Positions 53,189-63,972 of a stretch of 64,000 nucleotides of DNA are shown piece after piece. The position numbers and the translations under genes were made by a program. This DNA comes from Actinomyces denticolens (GTDB lineage Bacteria; Actinomycetota; Actinomycetes; Actinomycetales; Actinomycetaceae). The stretch's first letter is position 1. Each line of letters opens with the position of its first letter. Location: NCBI RefSeq assembly GCF_002072185.1, contig NZ_MVIW01000004.1, forward strand, positions 49,414-113,413, written 5' to 3'. The notes under the pieces are model-generated. The model ran no database searches, was not told where the DNA came from, and saw only the letters and a program-made list of their open reading frames with translations.

Positions 53189-54121
53189 ATGAGCATCGAG
53201 ACATCCCAGATCAGCCCTCAGATCAAAGCCGAGGTCCTCCTCGAGGCCGTGCCATGGCTGCGCAGCTACAAGGGCGCCACCATGGTCATCAAGTACGGCG
53301 GCAACGCCATGATCGACGAGGGCCTCAAGCGGGCCTTCGCCCAGGACATCCTCTTCCTCCACCAGGTCGGGGTGCGCCCCGTCGTCGTCCACGGCGGCGG
53401 TCCCCAGATCAACGAGATGCTGGGCCGTCTCGGCATCGAATCCGAATTCCGCGGCGGGTTGCGCGTGACCACGCCGGAGGTCATGGACGTGGTCCGCATG
53501 GTGCTCACCGGCTCGGTCCAGCGCGAGCTCGTCTCCCTGCTCAACCTCGACGGGTCCGCCGCCGTGGGCATCTCAGGGGAGGACGGCGGCCTCCTGCGCG
53601 CCAGCCAGCGCTCCGCCACCGTCGATGGAGCCAGCGTGGACGTGGGGCTGGTCGGCGACGTCGTCGAGGTCAGCCCCCAGCCGATCATCGACCTGCTGGA
53701 CCAGGGGCGCATCCCCGTCATCTCGTCCGTGGCGCCGCTGGTGACCGACTCGGCGACCGTCCTCAATGTCAACGCGGACACCGCCGCCGCCGCCATCGCC
53801 ATCGCGCTGAGGGCCCGCTCACTGGTGATGCTCACCGACGTCGAGGGCCTTTACGCCGCTTGGCCGGACCGCTCGTCGCTCGTCCCCTTCATCTCCGCCC
53901 GCGCCCTGGAGGAGATGCTCCCCAACCTCGCCAGCGGCATGATCCCCAAGATGGAGGCCTGTCTGCGGGCCGTGCGCGGGGGAGTGGGACAGGCCCATGT
54001 CATCGACGGGCGCCAGGCGCACTCCATGCTCCTGGAGATCGTCACCGATGAGGGAGTGGGCACCGTCATTCACCCGGGGGACAGCCCCGTACCACCACTC
54101 GACGGAGGGAAACGGCTATGA
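53189..54121 (+). CDS. argB: Acetylglutamate kinase
   Basis: Phosphorylates N-acetylglutamate, the usual arginine-feedback step. The 310-aa product has the amino acid kinase fold with [33 protein letters not shown] and [15 protein letters not shown]. An N-terminal helix of about 25 residues before the core is of the kind found in arginine-sensitive hexameric enzymes. It sits 9 nt after argJ and overlaps argD by 4 nt. Confidence 0.96.
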   Translation: MSIETSQISPQIKAEVLLEAVPWLRSYKGATMVIKYGGNAMIDEGLKRAFAQDILFLHQVGVRPVVVHGGGPQINEMLGRLGIESEFRGGLRVTTPEVMDVVRMVLTGSVQRELVSLLNLDGSAAVGISGEDGGLLRASQRSATVDGASVDVGLVGDVVEVSPQPIIDLLDQGRIPVISSVAPLVTDSATVLNVNADTAAAAIAIALRARSLVMLTDVEGLYAAWPDRSSLVPFISARALEEMLPNLASGMIPKMEACLRAVRGGVGQAHVIDGRQAHSMLLEIVTDEGVGTVIHPGDSPVPPLDGGKRL

Positions 54122-55401
54122 CCGAAGCGACCACCACCGCGCCCAAGAGCGCCGGCGGCAACGCCGAGTGGCGCGACCGCTACGCCAATGCGGTCATGAA
54201 CACCTTCGGCACGCCCTCGCGCGTCCTCGTGCGGGGCAGCGGGACGAGGGTCTGGGACGCCGACGGCGCCGAGTACCTCGACCTGCTCGCGGGCATCGCC
54301 GTCAACTGCCTCGGCCACGCCCACCCGGCGGTCATCGAGGCCGTGAGCACCCAGTTGGCCGCGCTGGGGCACGTCTCCAATTTCTTCACCACTCCCGCCC
54401 AGGTCCGCCTGGCCGAGGAGCTCATCGCCCTGACCCTCCCGGGCGCCGAGCCCGGCGCCTCCCGGGTCTTCCTGGCCAACTCCGGCACTGAGGCCAACGA
54501 GGGGGCCCTCAAGATCGCCCGCCGCCATGGCGGCTCCTCCCGGCCCCGGGTCCTCGCCCTGGAGCAGGCCTTCCACGGGCGCACCATGGGCGCGCTCGCC
54601 ATGACCCACAAGACCGCCTACCGCGAGCCCTTCGAGCCCCTTCCCGGGGGCATCGAGTTCGTGCCCGCCGGAGATGCGACGGCCCTGAGGGACGCCATGG
54701 GGCCCGATGTCGCCGCCCTCATCGTTGAGCCCATCCAGGGCGAGGCCGGCGTGCGGCCCCTGCCCGACGGCTACCTCGAGGCCGCCCGCGCCCTGACCCG
54801 CGACGCCGGCGCCCTGCTCATCATCGACGAGGTCCAGACCGGCATGGGCCGTGCGGGCGCCTGGATGGCGCACCACATCCTGGCCCCCGGCGTCGTCCCC
54901 GACGTCGTCACCCTGGCCAAGGGCCTGGGCGGCGGGATACCGATCGGCGCGGTAGTGGCCACCGGCCAGGCCGCCGAGCTCCTCGGCCCGGGTCAGCACG
55001 GCACGACTTTCGGAGGCAACCCGGTGGCCGCCAGCGCTGCCCTGGCCGTCATCGACACCCTGCGCTCCGAGGGCCTCCTGGCGCGCGCGGCGGACCTGGG
55101 CCGCAGGTGGGCATCGGAGATCGCCCGAGTCCCCGGCGTCGACGGCACGCGCGGATTGGGACTGCTCATCGGCGTCGCGCTCGACCCCGCGGTCGGCCCC
55201 GCCTCCGCCATTGCCGAGGACCTCGCCCGGGCCGGGTTCATCGTCAACGCCCCCCGGGCCGACACCTTGCGCCTGGCGCCGCCCCTGATCCTGTCCGATG
55301 AGGATGCCGACGCCTTCACCGCTGGGCTCTCGGCCCTTCTCGCCGCGCGCCTGGCGAGCGCCTCCGAGGGTGCCGCGACGACTGCGGAGAGCCATGACTG
55401 A
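54118..55401 (+). CDS. argD: Acetylornithine aminotransferase
   Basis: PLP enzyme converting N-acetylglutamate semialdehyde to acetylornithine. The 427-aa product shows the class III aminotransferase motifs: [36 protein letters not shown] and the PLP lysine in [10 protein letters not shown], followed by [10 protein letters not shown]. The start overlaps argB by 4 nt and the stop overlaps argR by 8 nt. In most actinobacterial clusters argF would follow; it is absent here. Confidence 0.95.
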   Translation: MTEATTTAPKSAGGNAEWRDRYANAVMNTFGTPSRVLVRGSGTRVWDADGAEYLDLLAGIAVNCLGHAHPAVIEAVSTQLAALGHVSNFFTTPAQVRLAEELIALTLPGAEPGASRVFLANSGTEANEGALKIARRHGGSSRPRVLALEQAFHGRTMGALAMTHKTAYREPFEPLPGGIEFVPAGDATALRDAMGPDVAALIVEPIQGEAGVRPLPDGYLEAARALTRDAGALLIIDEVQTGMGRAGAWMAHHILAPGVVPDVVTLAKGLGGGIPIGAVVATGQAAELLGPGQHGTTFGGNPVAASAALAVIDTLRSEGLLARAADLGRRWASEIARVPGVDGTRGLGLLIGVALDPAVGPASAIAEDLARAGFIVNAPRADTLRLAPPLILSDEDADAFTAGLSALLAARLASASEGAATTAESHD

Positions 55402-55993
55402 GCGCGTGATCGATCAGAGCGCCACCGGCGCCGAGACCACATCCCCGGGGCTTCCCGCCGCGCCGGCGACGAAGGCCGCCAGGCACGCCCTCATCCGCCA
55501 GATCCTGGGCCATTCCCGGATACGCTCCCAGGCCGAGCTGCGCGAGGCCCTGGCCGAGCGCGGCGTGAGCACCACCCAGGCCACCCTGTCCCGGGATCTC
55601 GTCGAATTGCGCGCCACGAAGATTCGGACATGCGACGGCGTGCTCGTCTACTCCGTCCCCGAGGCCGGCGCCCCCGGCCAGCTGCGCGCGGCGCAGGCGG
55701 TGGCCGAGGGCGCGGATGAGAACGACCTGGGCCCCTACACGACGCCCCGGCTGGCCCGCTGGTGCGCCGACCTGCTGGTGACGGCCGAGTGGTCCGGCGG
55801 CCAGCTCGTGCTGCGCACCCCGGCAGCCTCGGCCCAGCTGCTGGCCAGCGCCGTCGATGACTCGATGCTCCCCGGGGTCCTGGGCTGCATCGCCGGCGAC
55901 GACACCGTCCTGGTCATCACCCGGTCGGAGGAGGTCGCGGCCCGCGTGGCCACCCATCTCCTCGCCCTGGCCGACCCTGCGGGAAGACGCTGA
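55394..55993 (+). CDS. argR: Arginine repressor ArgR
   Basis: Hexameric arginine-dependent repressor, 199 aa. The N-terminal winged helix has RSQAELREALAERGVS then TTQATLSRDLVELRATKIR. The C-terminal domain carries the arginine-binding and oligomerisation motifs (LPGVLGCIAGDDTVLVITRS). A 30-residue Ala/Thr/Pro-rich lead precedes the DNA-binding domain. Overlap with argD makes coupling likely. The expected target is the box in front of argC, and possibly argG and argH. Confidence 0.95.
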   Translation: MTERVIDQSATGAETTSPGLPAAPATKAARHALIRQILGHSRIRSQAELREALAERGVSTTQATLSRDLVELRATKIRTCDGVLVYSVPEAGAPGQLRAAQAVAEGADENDLGPYTTPRLARWCADLLVTAEWSGGQLVLRTPAASAQLLASAVDDSMLPGVLGCIAGDDTVLVITRSEEVAARVATHLLALADPAGRR

Positions 55994-56098
55994 CGGCAGA
56001 TCCCCGCCCTCGACCTCCCTCAGGGGCGCCCCTGCCCGGGCGCTCCCTCCAACCGACAGGCCGGCCCGCCGGCACAACCCCTCCTATGGAGATCCCTC

Positions 56099-57322
56099 AT
56101 GAACAAGAACACTGATCGCGTCGTCCTGGCCTACTCCGGCGGGCTGGACACCTCAGTCGCCATCGGCTGGATCGGAGAGCAGACCGGCCGAGAGGTGGTC
56201 ACAGTCTCGGTCGACGTCGGGCAGGGCGGCGAGGACCTCGACGTCATCCGTCGACGCGCGCTCGACTGCGGCGCCGTCGAGGCCTATATCGCCGACGCCC
56301 GCGACGAGTTCGCCTCCGACTACTGCATGCCGGCGCTCAAGGCCAACGCGCTCTACGAGGGAACCTACCCGCTCGTATCCGCCCTGTCCCGGCCGGTCAT
56401 CGCCAAGCACCTCGTGCGCGCCGCCCGCGAGTTCGGCGCATCGACGGTGGCGCACGGCTGCACCGGGAAGGGCAACGACCAGGTCCGCTTCGAGGTCGCC
56501 ATCACCTCCATGGCACCGGACATGGACTGCCTGTCCCCGGTGCGCGACCTCGCCCTGACGCGCGATGTCGCCATCGAGTACGCCGAGAAGCACAGCCTGC
56601 CCATCGAGACCACCAAGCACAACCCCTTCTCCATCGACCAGAACGTGTGGGGGCGCGCCGTCGAGACCGGCTTCCTGGAGGACCTGTGGAACGCCCCGAC
56701 GAAGGACATCTACACCTACACCGATGACCCCACCTACCCGCCGCTGCCCGACGAGGTCATCATCACTTTCAAGGAGGGCCTGCCCGTGGCGATCGACGGC
56801 GTCGCCGTCACCCCGCTCCAGGCCATCCAGGAGCTCAACCGCAGGGGAGGGGCCCAGGGGATCGGCCGCATCGACATGGTCGAGGACCGCCTTGTGGGCA
56901 TCAAGTCCCGGGAGATCTACGAGGCCCCCGGTGCCGTCATCCTCATCGAGGCCCACCGCGCCCTGGAGGCCGTCACCCTCGAGCGCCTCCAGCGCCGCTA
57001 CAAGCGCCAGATCGAGCAGACCTGGGGCGAGCTCGTCTACGAGGCGCAGTGGTACTCGCCGCTCAAGCGCTCCTTGGACGCCTTCATCGAGGACACCCAG
57101 CATTACGTCAGCGGCGACATCCGGATGGTCCTCCACGGCGGGCGCGCCACCGTCAACGGGCGCCGCAGCGAGAGCGGGCTCTACGACTTCAACCTGGCCA
57201 CCTACGACTCGGGCGATACCTTCGACCAGTCCTCATCGCGAGGATTCATCGAGATCTACGGCATGCAGCCCAAGCTCGCCGCCGCCAGGGCCGAGCGGCT
57301 CGGCGAGGGCGCGGGCTTCTGA
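56099..57322 (+). CDS. argG: Argininosuccinate synthase
   Basis: Joins citrulline and aspartate with ATP. The 407-aa product has the P-loop [12 protein letters not shown], the [19 protein letters not shown] motif [15 protein letters not shown], and [15 protein letters not shown]. It lies 105 nt downstream of argR and may have its own promoter, though none is convincing. GGAGATCC precedes the ATG. A terminator-like hairpin follows at 57336-57366. Confidence 0.96.
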   Translation: MNKNTDRVVLAYSGGLDTSVAIGWIGEQTGREVVTVSVDVGQGGEDLDVIRRRALDCGAVEAYIADARDEFASDYCMPALKANALYEGTYPLVSALSRPVIAKHLVRAAREFGASTVAHGCTGKGNDQVRFEVAITSMAPDMDCLSPVRDLALTRDVAIEYAEKHSLPIETTKHNPFSIDQNVWGRAVETGFLEDLWNAPTKDIYTYTDDPTYPPLPDEVIITFKEGLPVAIDGVAVTPLQAIQELNRRGGAQGIGRIDMVEDRLVGIKSREIYEAPGAVILIEAHRALEAVTLERLQRRYKRQIEQTWGELVYEAQWYSPLKRSLDAFIEDTQHYVSGDIRMVLHGGRATVNGRRSESGLYDFNLATYDSGDTFDQSSSRGFIEIYGMQPKLAAARAERLGEGAGF

Positions 57323-57335
57323 TCCCGGTGAGCGT

Positions 57336-57366
57336 GCGACCAGCGTCTTCCCGCGCCGCTGGTCGC
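57336..57366 (+). terminator. Terminator hairpin after argG
   Basis: GCGACCAGCG (57336-57345) pairs perfectly with CGCTGGTCGC (57357-57366), loop 11 nt, 14 nt after the argG stop. Confidence 0.6.
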
Positions 57367-57486
57367 GCGCCGCCCATCGGGCCGCGCTGTGGCGCCATGT
57401 GGGACTAACATCTGAGGAGCTCCGTCGTCAGGCATCGCCCGCAGGAGCGCCGATGGAGCAGGACCGACAGACACGGATGACCAAAA

Positions 57487-58833
57487 ATGCAGCGTGAGGA
57501 GATCGACGCCCCCACGGGGCGCGCCCATGGGCGCTCGATCATCCCCGGCCTCGCCGTGTGGGCCTTCTTCCTGACCTTCTCCGGGCAGGGCATCCGCAAC
57601 GTCGTGGGTTGGACGCCCTTCGGCATCATCGCGGCGATCAGTGGAATCGCGCTGTACGCGGCCTTCCGCCTCGAGGGGCACCGGATCGTGTGGCGCGCGC
57701 TGCCCCCCGCGATATGCGCCTACTGCCTGTGGTGCGTGGCCAGCATCGTCTGGACCCAGTTCCCCAACGAGACCCTCCTCGCCTCCGCCCTCATGGTGGC
57801 GACCACCGCGGCCGGCATCCTCCTGGCCTGCGCGCTCTCCCTGCGTCAGCTCACGGTCGCCCTGGGGCGCTCCCTCGAGGCGACCATCGCGTTGAGCCTG
57901 GCGCTCGAGGCCTACGTGGCGCTCGTCCTCAAGCACCCTCTCATCCCTCTCTACATGAGGGGATGGGAGAGTGTGCCCATCTCCTACTTCTGGAGCGAGG
58001 ACCGGCTCCTCCAGGGAGGCCCGATCCAGGGGATCGTCGGCAACCGCAATCCGCTGGCCTTCATCGCCCTGCTCGCCCTCATCTGCGTGGTCGTGCGATG
58101 GAGGGACCGGCAGATCAGCCGCTCCCACCTCATCGTGTGGTCCTCGCTCTCGGTGCTCACTCTCGTCCTGACCCGCTCGGCCACGGTCACCGTGGCGGCG
58201 GTGATCTGTGCGATCCTCGCCGTGGTGCTGTGGTGGCTGCGGCACGTGCCCCGGGAGCAGCGCTACCAGGCGATCCTGCGCACCGCCGCGGCCTGCCTGC
58301 TGATCGGCCTGATGGCGCTCCTCTTCCGCCACGACCTGGCCGTGCTGCTCAACCGCAGCCCGGACATGTCGGGCCGGGCGATCATCTGGGAGCGCGTCAT
58401 CGACCTGTGGAAGCAGCACTCCATCCTGGGATGGGGATGGGTCATGTACTGGCAGCCCTGGCTCCCGGTGTTCCAGACGCTTGTCGTCCGCCCTGACGGC
58501 ACCCCGACCATGAGCGCGCACAACGCCTACCTCGAGGCGCTGTTCCAGACGGGCATCATCGGCTTCATCCTCGTCGTGGCCGTCGTCCTGCTGCTCCTCG
58601 TGCGCACCGGACGGCTCGCCCTGCTCTATCTCGACTCCGCGCCCTCGGTGCTCCTGCCGCTCCTCGTCTCCGCAGCGCTGGCGATCCAGGCCCTGACCGA
58701 GTCCCGCCTGCTGTCCGAGGGCAACTGGATGGTCGCCTGCGCCATCGGCACCTGGTTGGGCCTGCACCGCCTCACCGTCAAGGAGGCCGAGCGGCCCAGC
58801 CGGACCAGGATCGGGGAGGACCCCCGACAGTGA
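57487..58833 (+). CDS. O-antigen ligase-like membrane protein (Wzy_C domain)
   Basis: A 448-aa protein with about ten to twelve membrane helices and the Wzy/WaaL-type signature in the large external loop: GGPIQGIVGNRNPLAF, RSATVTVAAV, and NRSPDMSGRAIIWERVIDLW followed by LGWGWVMYW and SAHNAYLEALFQTGIIG. These proteins polymerise or ligate cell-envelope glycans. It has its own region after the argG terminator (TAACAT, about 57405, possible -10) and is not an arginine gene although it lies between argG and argH. No other glycan gene is nearby. Confidence 0.87.
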   Translation: MQREEIDAPTGRAHGRSIIPGLAVWAFFLTFSGQGIRNVVGWTPFGIIAAISGIALYAAFRLEGHRIVWRALPPAICAYCLWCVASIVWTQFPNETLLASALMVATTAAGILLACALSLRQLTVALGRSLEATIALSLALEAYVALVLKHPLIPLYMRGWESVPISYFWSEDRLLQGGPIQGIVGNRNPLAFIALLALICVVVRWRDRQISRSHLIVWSSLSVLTLVLTRSATVTVAAVICAILAVVLWWLRHVPREQRYQAILRTAAACLLIGLMALLFRHDLAVLLNRSPDMSGRAIIWERVIDLWKQHSILGWGWVMYWQPWLPVFQTLVVRPDGTPTMSAHNAYLEALFQTGIIGFILVVAVVLLLLVRTGRLALLYLDSAPSVLLPLLVSAALAIQALTESRLLSEGNWMVACAIGTWLGLHRLTVKEAERPSRTRIGEDPRQ

Positions 58834-60372
<1,539 letters not shown>

Positions 60373-60373
60373 C

Positions 60374-61093
60374 ATGCCAGCCGAGCCCTGCGAGCCCGCC
60401 GCGCCCGAGGGCCGCGAGCGGGGGAGCGGCCCGCTCGAGGAGACTCGACGGATCCTGGCGCTGGACTCCCTGGATGCGGCGCCGCTGCTGCTCGGGGCGG
60501 TCTTCTCCGCCACCGACTCCGAGGGGACCGTCTCGGTGCGGATCACCGAGGTGGAGGCCTACCGGGGTGGGCGGGACCCCGGCTCACACGCCTACCGGGG
60601 CCGCACCGCCCGCAACACCTCGATGTTCCGCGCGGGCGGCATCATCTACGTCTACTTCACCTATGGCATGCACCACTGCGTCAATGTAGTCACCGGGCCC
60701 GAGGGTGTGTCCCGCGCCGTGCTGCTGCGCGGTGGTGAGGTGGTCGAGGGACTCGAGCTGGCGCGATCGCGCCGGTCGGCGGCGCGCACCGACCGGGACC
60801 TGGCCCGTGGGCCCGCGCGCCTGTGCGCGGCCCTGGGGCTCACCCGCCTCGACGACGGCGCCGCGCTGGGCTCGCCCGGATCGCGCGTGAGCCTGGCCGT
60901 GGCCGGGCCCGGGAATGCTCCGGCGTCCGGTGCGATCCGCACGGGCCCGCGCACGGGGGTGGCCGGTCCCGGGGGAGACGGCCAGGCCTTCCCCTGGCGC
61001 TTCTGGATTGAAGGCGACCCCACCGTCTCGCCCTACAAGGCGGCCGCGCCCCGGCGGGCCGGGCGCGGGGGAGCCGTGCCCGGAGGATCCTGA
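60374..61093 (+). CDS. 3-methyladenine DNA glycosylase (AAG/MPG type)
   Basis: Removes alkylated purines in base excision repair. The 239-aa product has the AAG-fold motifs ITEVEAYRGGRDPGSHAYRG, TARNTSMFRAGGIIYVYFTY and GMHHCVNVVT, with the catalytic Glu in the first and the intercalating Tyr region in the second. An Arg/Gly-rich insertion lies near residues 180-210. It begins 1 nt after argH and overlaps the next gene by 1 nt, so it is probably read with argH. Confidence 0.93.
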   Translation: MPAEPCEPAAPEGRERGSGPLEETRRILALDSLDAAPLLLGAVFSATDSEGTVSVRITEVEAYRGGRDPGSHAYRGRTARNTSMFRAGGIIYVYFTYGMHHCVNVVTGPEGVSRAVLLRGGEVVEGLELARSRRSAARTDRDLARGPARLCAALGLTRLDDGAALGSPGSRVSLAVAGPGNAPASGAIRTGPRTGVAGPGGDGQAFPWRFWIEGDPTVSPYKAAAPRRAGRGGAVPGGS

Positions 61094-61707
61094 TGCCTGA
61101 GCACTACTGGAACCACAACACGGCCTTCCACGACGAGCTCGTCGCCGACGCCGCCGTCCGCGGCGGGCGGGCGCTGGACGTCGGCTGCGGGGACGGCCTG
61201 CTGCTCGAGCGGCTGGCGGGCGTGTGCGAGGAGGTTGTCGGGGTCGAGGCCGATGCTGCCACCGCGCAGCGCGCCCATGAGCGTCTGGCCGGGGTCCGCA
61301 ACGCGGACGTGCACCGCCTGGACGTGCTCGGCGGCGACGTCGTCGGGCAGCTCGGGCGCTTCGAGACGGTGACCTGCGTCGCCGTCCTGCACCACCTGCC
61401 GCTGGAGGCCGGGCTGGAGCGCCTGGCCGAGTTCGTGGCGCCCGGAGGCCGGCTCACGGTTGTCGGCCTCGCCGCGAACGCGAGCGCCTGGGACTGGATC
61501 GTCTCAGGGCTGAGCATCCTGCCGATCCGGGTGGCGAGCCGGCTCCACGGCGAGATGCGGGACATCGGCGTGCCCGTGACCCGGGCGCGAGAGCCCCTGG
61601 CCGAGATCCGCCGTGCGGCGGCGCGGGCTCTCCCGGGGGCGCGGGTGCGGCGCCGCTTCTACTACCGCTACACACTCACCTGGGACCGGCCCGGAGCGGG
61701 CTCGTGA
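61093..61707 (+). CDS. Class I SAM-dependent methyltransferase
   Basis: A 204-aa methyltransferase with motif I ALDVGCGDGLLLERLA (about 23-38) and VTCVAVLHHLPLEAGL as the post-II region. It resembles small-molecule methyltransferases of the UbiE/Methyltransf_11 group. The substrate cannot be read from the sequence. It is tightly packed between two DNA-repair-type genes (1 and 4 nt overlaps), which may be only transcriptional linkage. Confidence 0.85.
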   Translation: MPEHYWNHNTAFHDELVADAAVRGGRALDVGCGDGLLLERLAGVCEEVVGVEADAATAQRAHERLAGVRNADVHRLDVLGGDVVGQLGRFETVTCVAVLHHLPLEAGLERLAEFVAPGGRLTVVGLAANASAWDWIVSGLSILPIRVASRLHGEMRDIGVPVTRAREPLAEIRRAAARALPGARVRRRFYYRYTLTWDRPGAGS

Positions 61708-62366
61708 GCGCCGCCGGGACCTCGCCCCTGCCGGTCCGACTCGTGCTGGAGCGCCTGCGGCGGGCGCTGGGCGAGGTCGAGCCATGGCCGGGGGAGTGCG
61801 ACCTGGAGTACGTGTGCGGCGCCGTCCTCGTGCAGAACACGGCGTGGACGAATGTCGAGCGCGCCCTGGACGCCCTGCGGGAGGCGACCGCCTTCGACGC
61901 GCGGCGCCTGCTCGCCCTGGACGACGACGAGCTGAGGGCCCTCATCCGTCCCGCCGGCTTCATGAGGGCCAAGTCGGCGACTCTGCGGGCCTACGTCTCG
62001 TGGTCACTGTCGCCCGCAGGGCGTGGCGCGGAGCACCTGGACGACGCCGCCCTGCGCGACGCGCTGCTCGCCCTGCGCGGCGTCGGCCCGGAGACGGCCG
62101 ACGTCATCGCCCTCATGGTCTTCCACCGGCGCCGCTTCATCTTCGACACCTACGGGCGGCGGCTGCTCGCCCAGGCCGGCTACGCCGTCGGCAACGGCTA
62201 TGAGCCGACACGGCGCGCCCTGGAGGAGCGGATCGACGCCGAGGCGCTGAGTCTGGCCGAGCTCGTCGAGATCCACGGCCGCATCCTCGAGGCGGGCAAG
62301 CGCGCCCGGGCCGCCGGAGGCTGGGAGGTCTACGGGCCGAGCATCGGTCTCCTCCCGGAGCGCTGA
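61704..62366 (+). CDS. Endonuclease III-like HhH-GPD DNA glycosylase without Fe-S cluster
   Basis: A 220-aa HhH-GPD protein starting at GTG over the methyltransferase stop. It has VLVQNTAWTNVERAL, the hairpin LRGVGPETADVIAL and the catalytic Asp in FIFDTYGRRLL. The lysine of bifunctional Nth (in GVGRKTA) is replaced by Glu, so lyase activity is unlikely. The four C-terminal cysteines of the Nth Fe-S cluster are absent. It is probably a monofunctional glycosylase for alkylated or mismatched bases. Confidence 0.87.
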   Translation: MSAAGTSPLPVRLVLERLRRALGEVEPWPGECDLEYVCGAVLVQNTAWTNVERALDALREATAFDARRLLALDDDELRALIRPAGFMRAKSATLRAYVSWSLSPAGRGAEHLDDAALRDALLALRGVGPETADVIALMVFHRRRFIFDTYGRRLLAQAGYAVGNGYEPTRRALEERIDAEALSLAELVEIHGRILEAGKRARAAGGWEVYGPSIGLLPER

Positions 62367-62477
62367 GCCGGACGGGAAGCCTGGGCGGCTCCGTCGTCGT
62401 GGCAGACTAGCGGCGCCGGAGACCGCTCCGGCCCCGGGCGTCATGCGCCGGGAAGAGCGAGGAAAGGCATCAGGGCC

Positions 62478-63740
62478 GTGACCGACATCCTGGATGAGCT
62501 GCAGTGGCGGGGCCTCATCGCCCAGCACACCGACATCGATGCGCTGCGCCAGGCGCTCAACGGGGGGCGGCTCACCTTCTATTGCGGCTTCGACCCGACC
62601 GCCCCCTCGCTCCACCACGGACACCTCGTGGCCGTGAAGGTCATGCGGCACCTGCAGCTGGCCGGGCACCACCCCCTCGCCCTGGTCGGCGGCGCCACCG
62701 GATTGGTGGGCGACCCCCGGGACAAGGGCGAGCGCGTCCTCAACACCCCCGAGGTCGTGGCCGGATGGGCGCGCTCCCTGCAATCGCAGTTGGAGAACCT
62801 CCTCGACTTCGAGGGGGACAACCCCGCGCGCATCGTCAACAACCTCGACTGGACCGGTGAGCTGACCGCCATCGGCCTGCTGCGAGACCTGGGCAAGTAC
62901 TTCCGCCTGGGCACCATGCTCTCCAAGGACATCGTCGCCCGCCGCCTGGCCAGCGAGGAGGGCATCTCCTACACCGAGTTCAGCTACCAGATTCTGCAGG
63001 CCAACGACTACCTCGAGCTGTACCGCCGCTACGGCTGCACCCTCGAGGTCGGTGGGAACGACCAGTGGGGCAACCTCGTGGGGGGCATGGACCTCATCCA
63101 CAAGGTCGAGGGGGCTTCGGTCCATGTCATGACCAATCCGCTCATCACGAAGGCGGACGGCACGAAGTTCGGCAAGACCGAGGGCGGCGCCATCTGGCTG
63201 AGCCCCGATTTGCTCAGTCCCTACGCGTTCTACCAGTTCTGGCTCCAGGTGGATGACGCCGACGTCGTGCGCTTCCTCAAGGTCTTCACCTTCCTGGACC
63301 GTGAGGAGATCGAGCGCCTGGAGGCCGAGGTGACGACCAACCCCAAGGCCCGTGAGGCGCAGCGGGCGCTCGCCCGCGAGGTCACGCGCTGGGTCCACGG
63401 CGAGCCCGCCCTCGCTCAGGCCGAGGCCGCGACGGCGGCGCTATGGGGCCGTGGTGACCTGTCCGCGATCGACGAGGCAACGATGGCTGCGGCCACGGCG
63501 GACCTGCCGAGCTCGGAGCTCGTCGTGGGGGAGTCCACCATCGTCGACCTCCTCGTCGGCGCGGGGCTGGAGAAGGGGCGCGGGGCGGCGCGCCGAACGA
63601 TCGCCGCGGGCGGCGCCTACCTCAACAACACCAAGGTGGCCGACGAGGAGGCAGTGGTGACCGAGGCCGACCTGCTCGCCGGGGGAGTGGTCCTCGTGCG
63701 CAAGGGGCGGCGGACTCTCTCCGTGGCGCGGAGCAAGTAA
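62478..63740 (+). CDS. tyrS: Tyrosyl-tRNA synthetase
   Basis: Class I synthetase for tRNA-Tyr, 420 aa from a GTG with GAGGAAAGG upstream. HIGH is present as HHGH in GFDPTAPSLHHGHLVAVK, the KMSKS loop is KFGKTEGG, and a C-terminal S4 RNA-binding domain (about 355-420) is visible. YSYQILQAND-like FSYQILQANDYLELY and GGNDQWGNL are standard. The 111-nt leader shows no T-box that I can recognise. A hairpin follows at 63785-63808. Confidence 0.96.
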   Translation: MTDILDELQWRGLIAQHTDIDALRQALNGGRLTFYCGFDPTAPSLHHGHLVAVKVMRHLQLAGHHPLALVGGATGLVGDPRDKGERVLNTPEVVAGWARSLQSQLENLLDFEGDNPARIVNNLDWTGELTAIGLLRDLGKYFRLGTMLSKDIVARRLASEEGISYTEFSYQILQANDYLELYRRYGCTLEVGGNDQWGNLVGGMDLIHKVEGASVHVMTNPLITKADGTKFGKTEGGAIWLSPDLLSPYAFYQFWLQVDDADVVRFLKVFTFLDREEIERLEAEVTTNPKAREAQRALAREVTRWVHGEPALAQAEAATAALWGRGDLSAIDEATMAAATADLPSSELVVGESTIVDLLVGAGLEKGRGAARRTIAAGGAYLNNTKVADEEAVVTEADLLAGGVVLVRKGRRTLSVARSK

Positions 63741-63784
63741 CGGAGGAGACCTCGGGCATACCGTCTGATCTGCGAGAATTCAGC

Positions 63785-63808
63785 GACGGCGTCCATGTGG
63801 GCGCCGTC
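63785..63808 (+). terminator. Terminator hairpin after tyrS
   Basis: GACGGCG (63785-63791) pairs with CGCCGTC (63802-63808), loop 10 nt, followed by a T-rich stretch TGATTTGTGATTTG. Confidence 0.55.
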
Positions 63809-63821
63809 ACTGATTTGTGAT

Positions 63822-63850
63822 TTGACGACGCGGTGAGCGCTACGTAATCT
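63822..63850 (+). promoter_or_regulatory. Strong promoter P1 at the right edge, probably for an rRNA operon
   Basis: TTGACG (63822-63827) and TAATCT (63845-63850), spacing 17 bp. This is one of the best sigma-70-type promoters in the window. Confidence 0.7.
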
Positions 63851-63943
63851 ACTCCTCGGCCAAGCGCGGCACCGAGGTCATCTCGGGGTCGGGCGGCCGG
63901 AACTGAACAGAGGAGCGCGAGATCGGGATCACCGGTTTCCGGT

Positions 63944-63972
63944 TTGATCCGAGGCGTTCCAATCTGTAATGT
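63944..63972 (+). promoter_or_regulatory. Strong promoter P2 at the right edge
   Basis: TTGATC (63944-63949) and TAATGT (63967-63972), spacing 17 bp, 122 bp after P1. The sequence then runs on as CGTGGTGGTGGC, which resembles the start of an actinobacterial pre-16S leader. The rRNA itself would lie outside the window. Confidence 0.65.

Noticed and set aside
57323..58833. O-antigen-ligase-like gene as a mis-called arginine or citrulline transporter
   Set aside because: The Wzy_C-type external loop and helix layout do not fit a transporter, and a terminator separates it from argG.
62367..62477. T-box riboswitch before tyrS (also considered for leuS and pheS)
   Set aside because: No T-box consensus or specifier loop is visible, and the leaders are too short.
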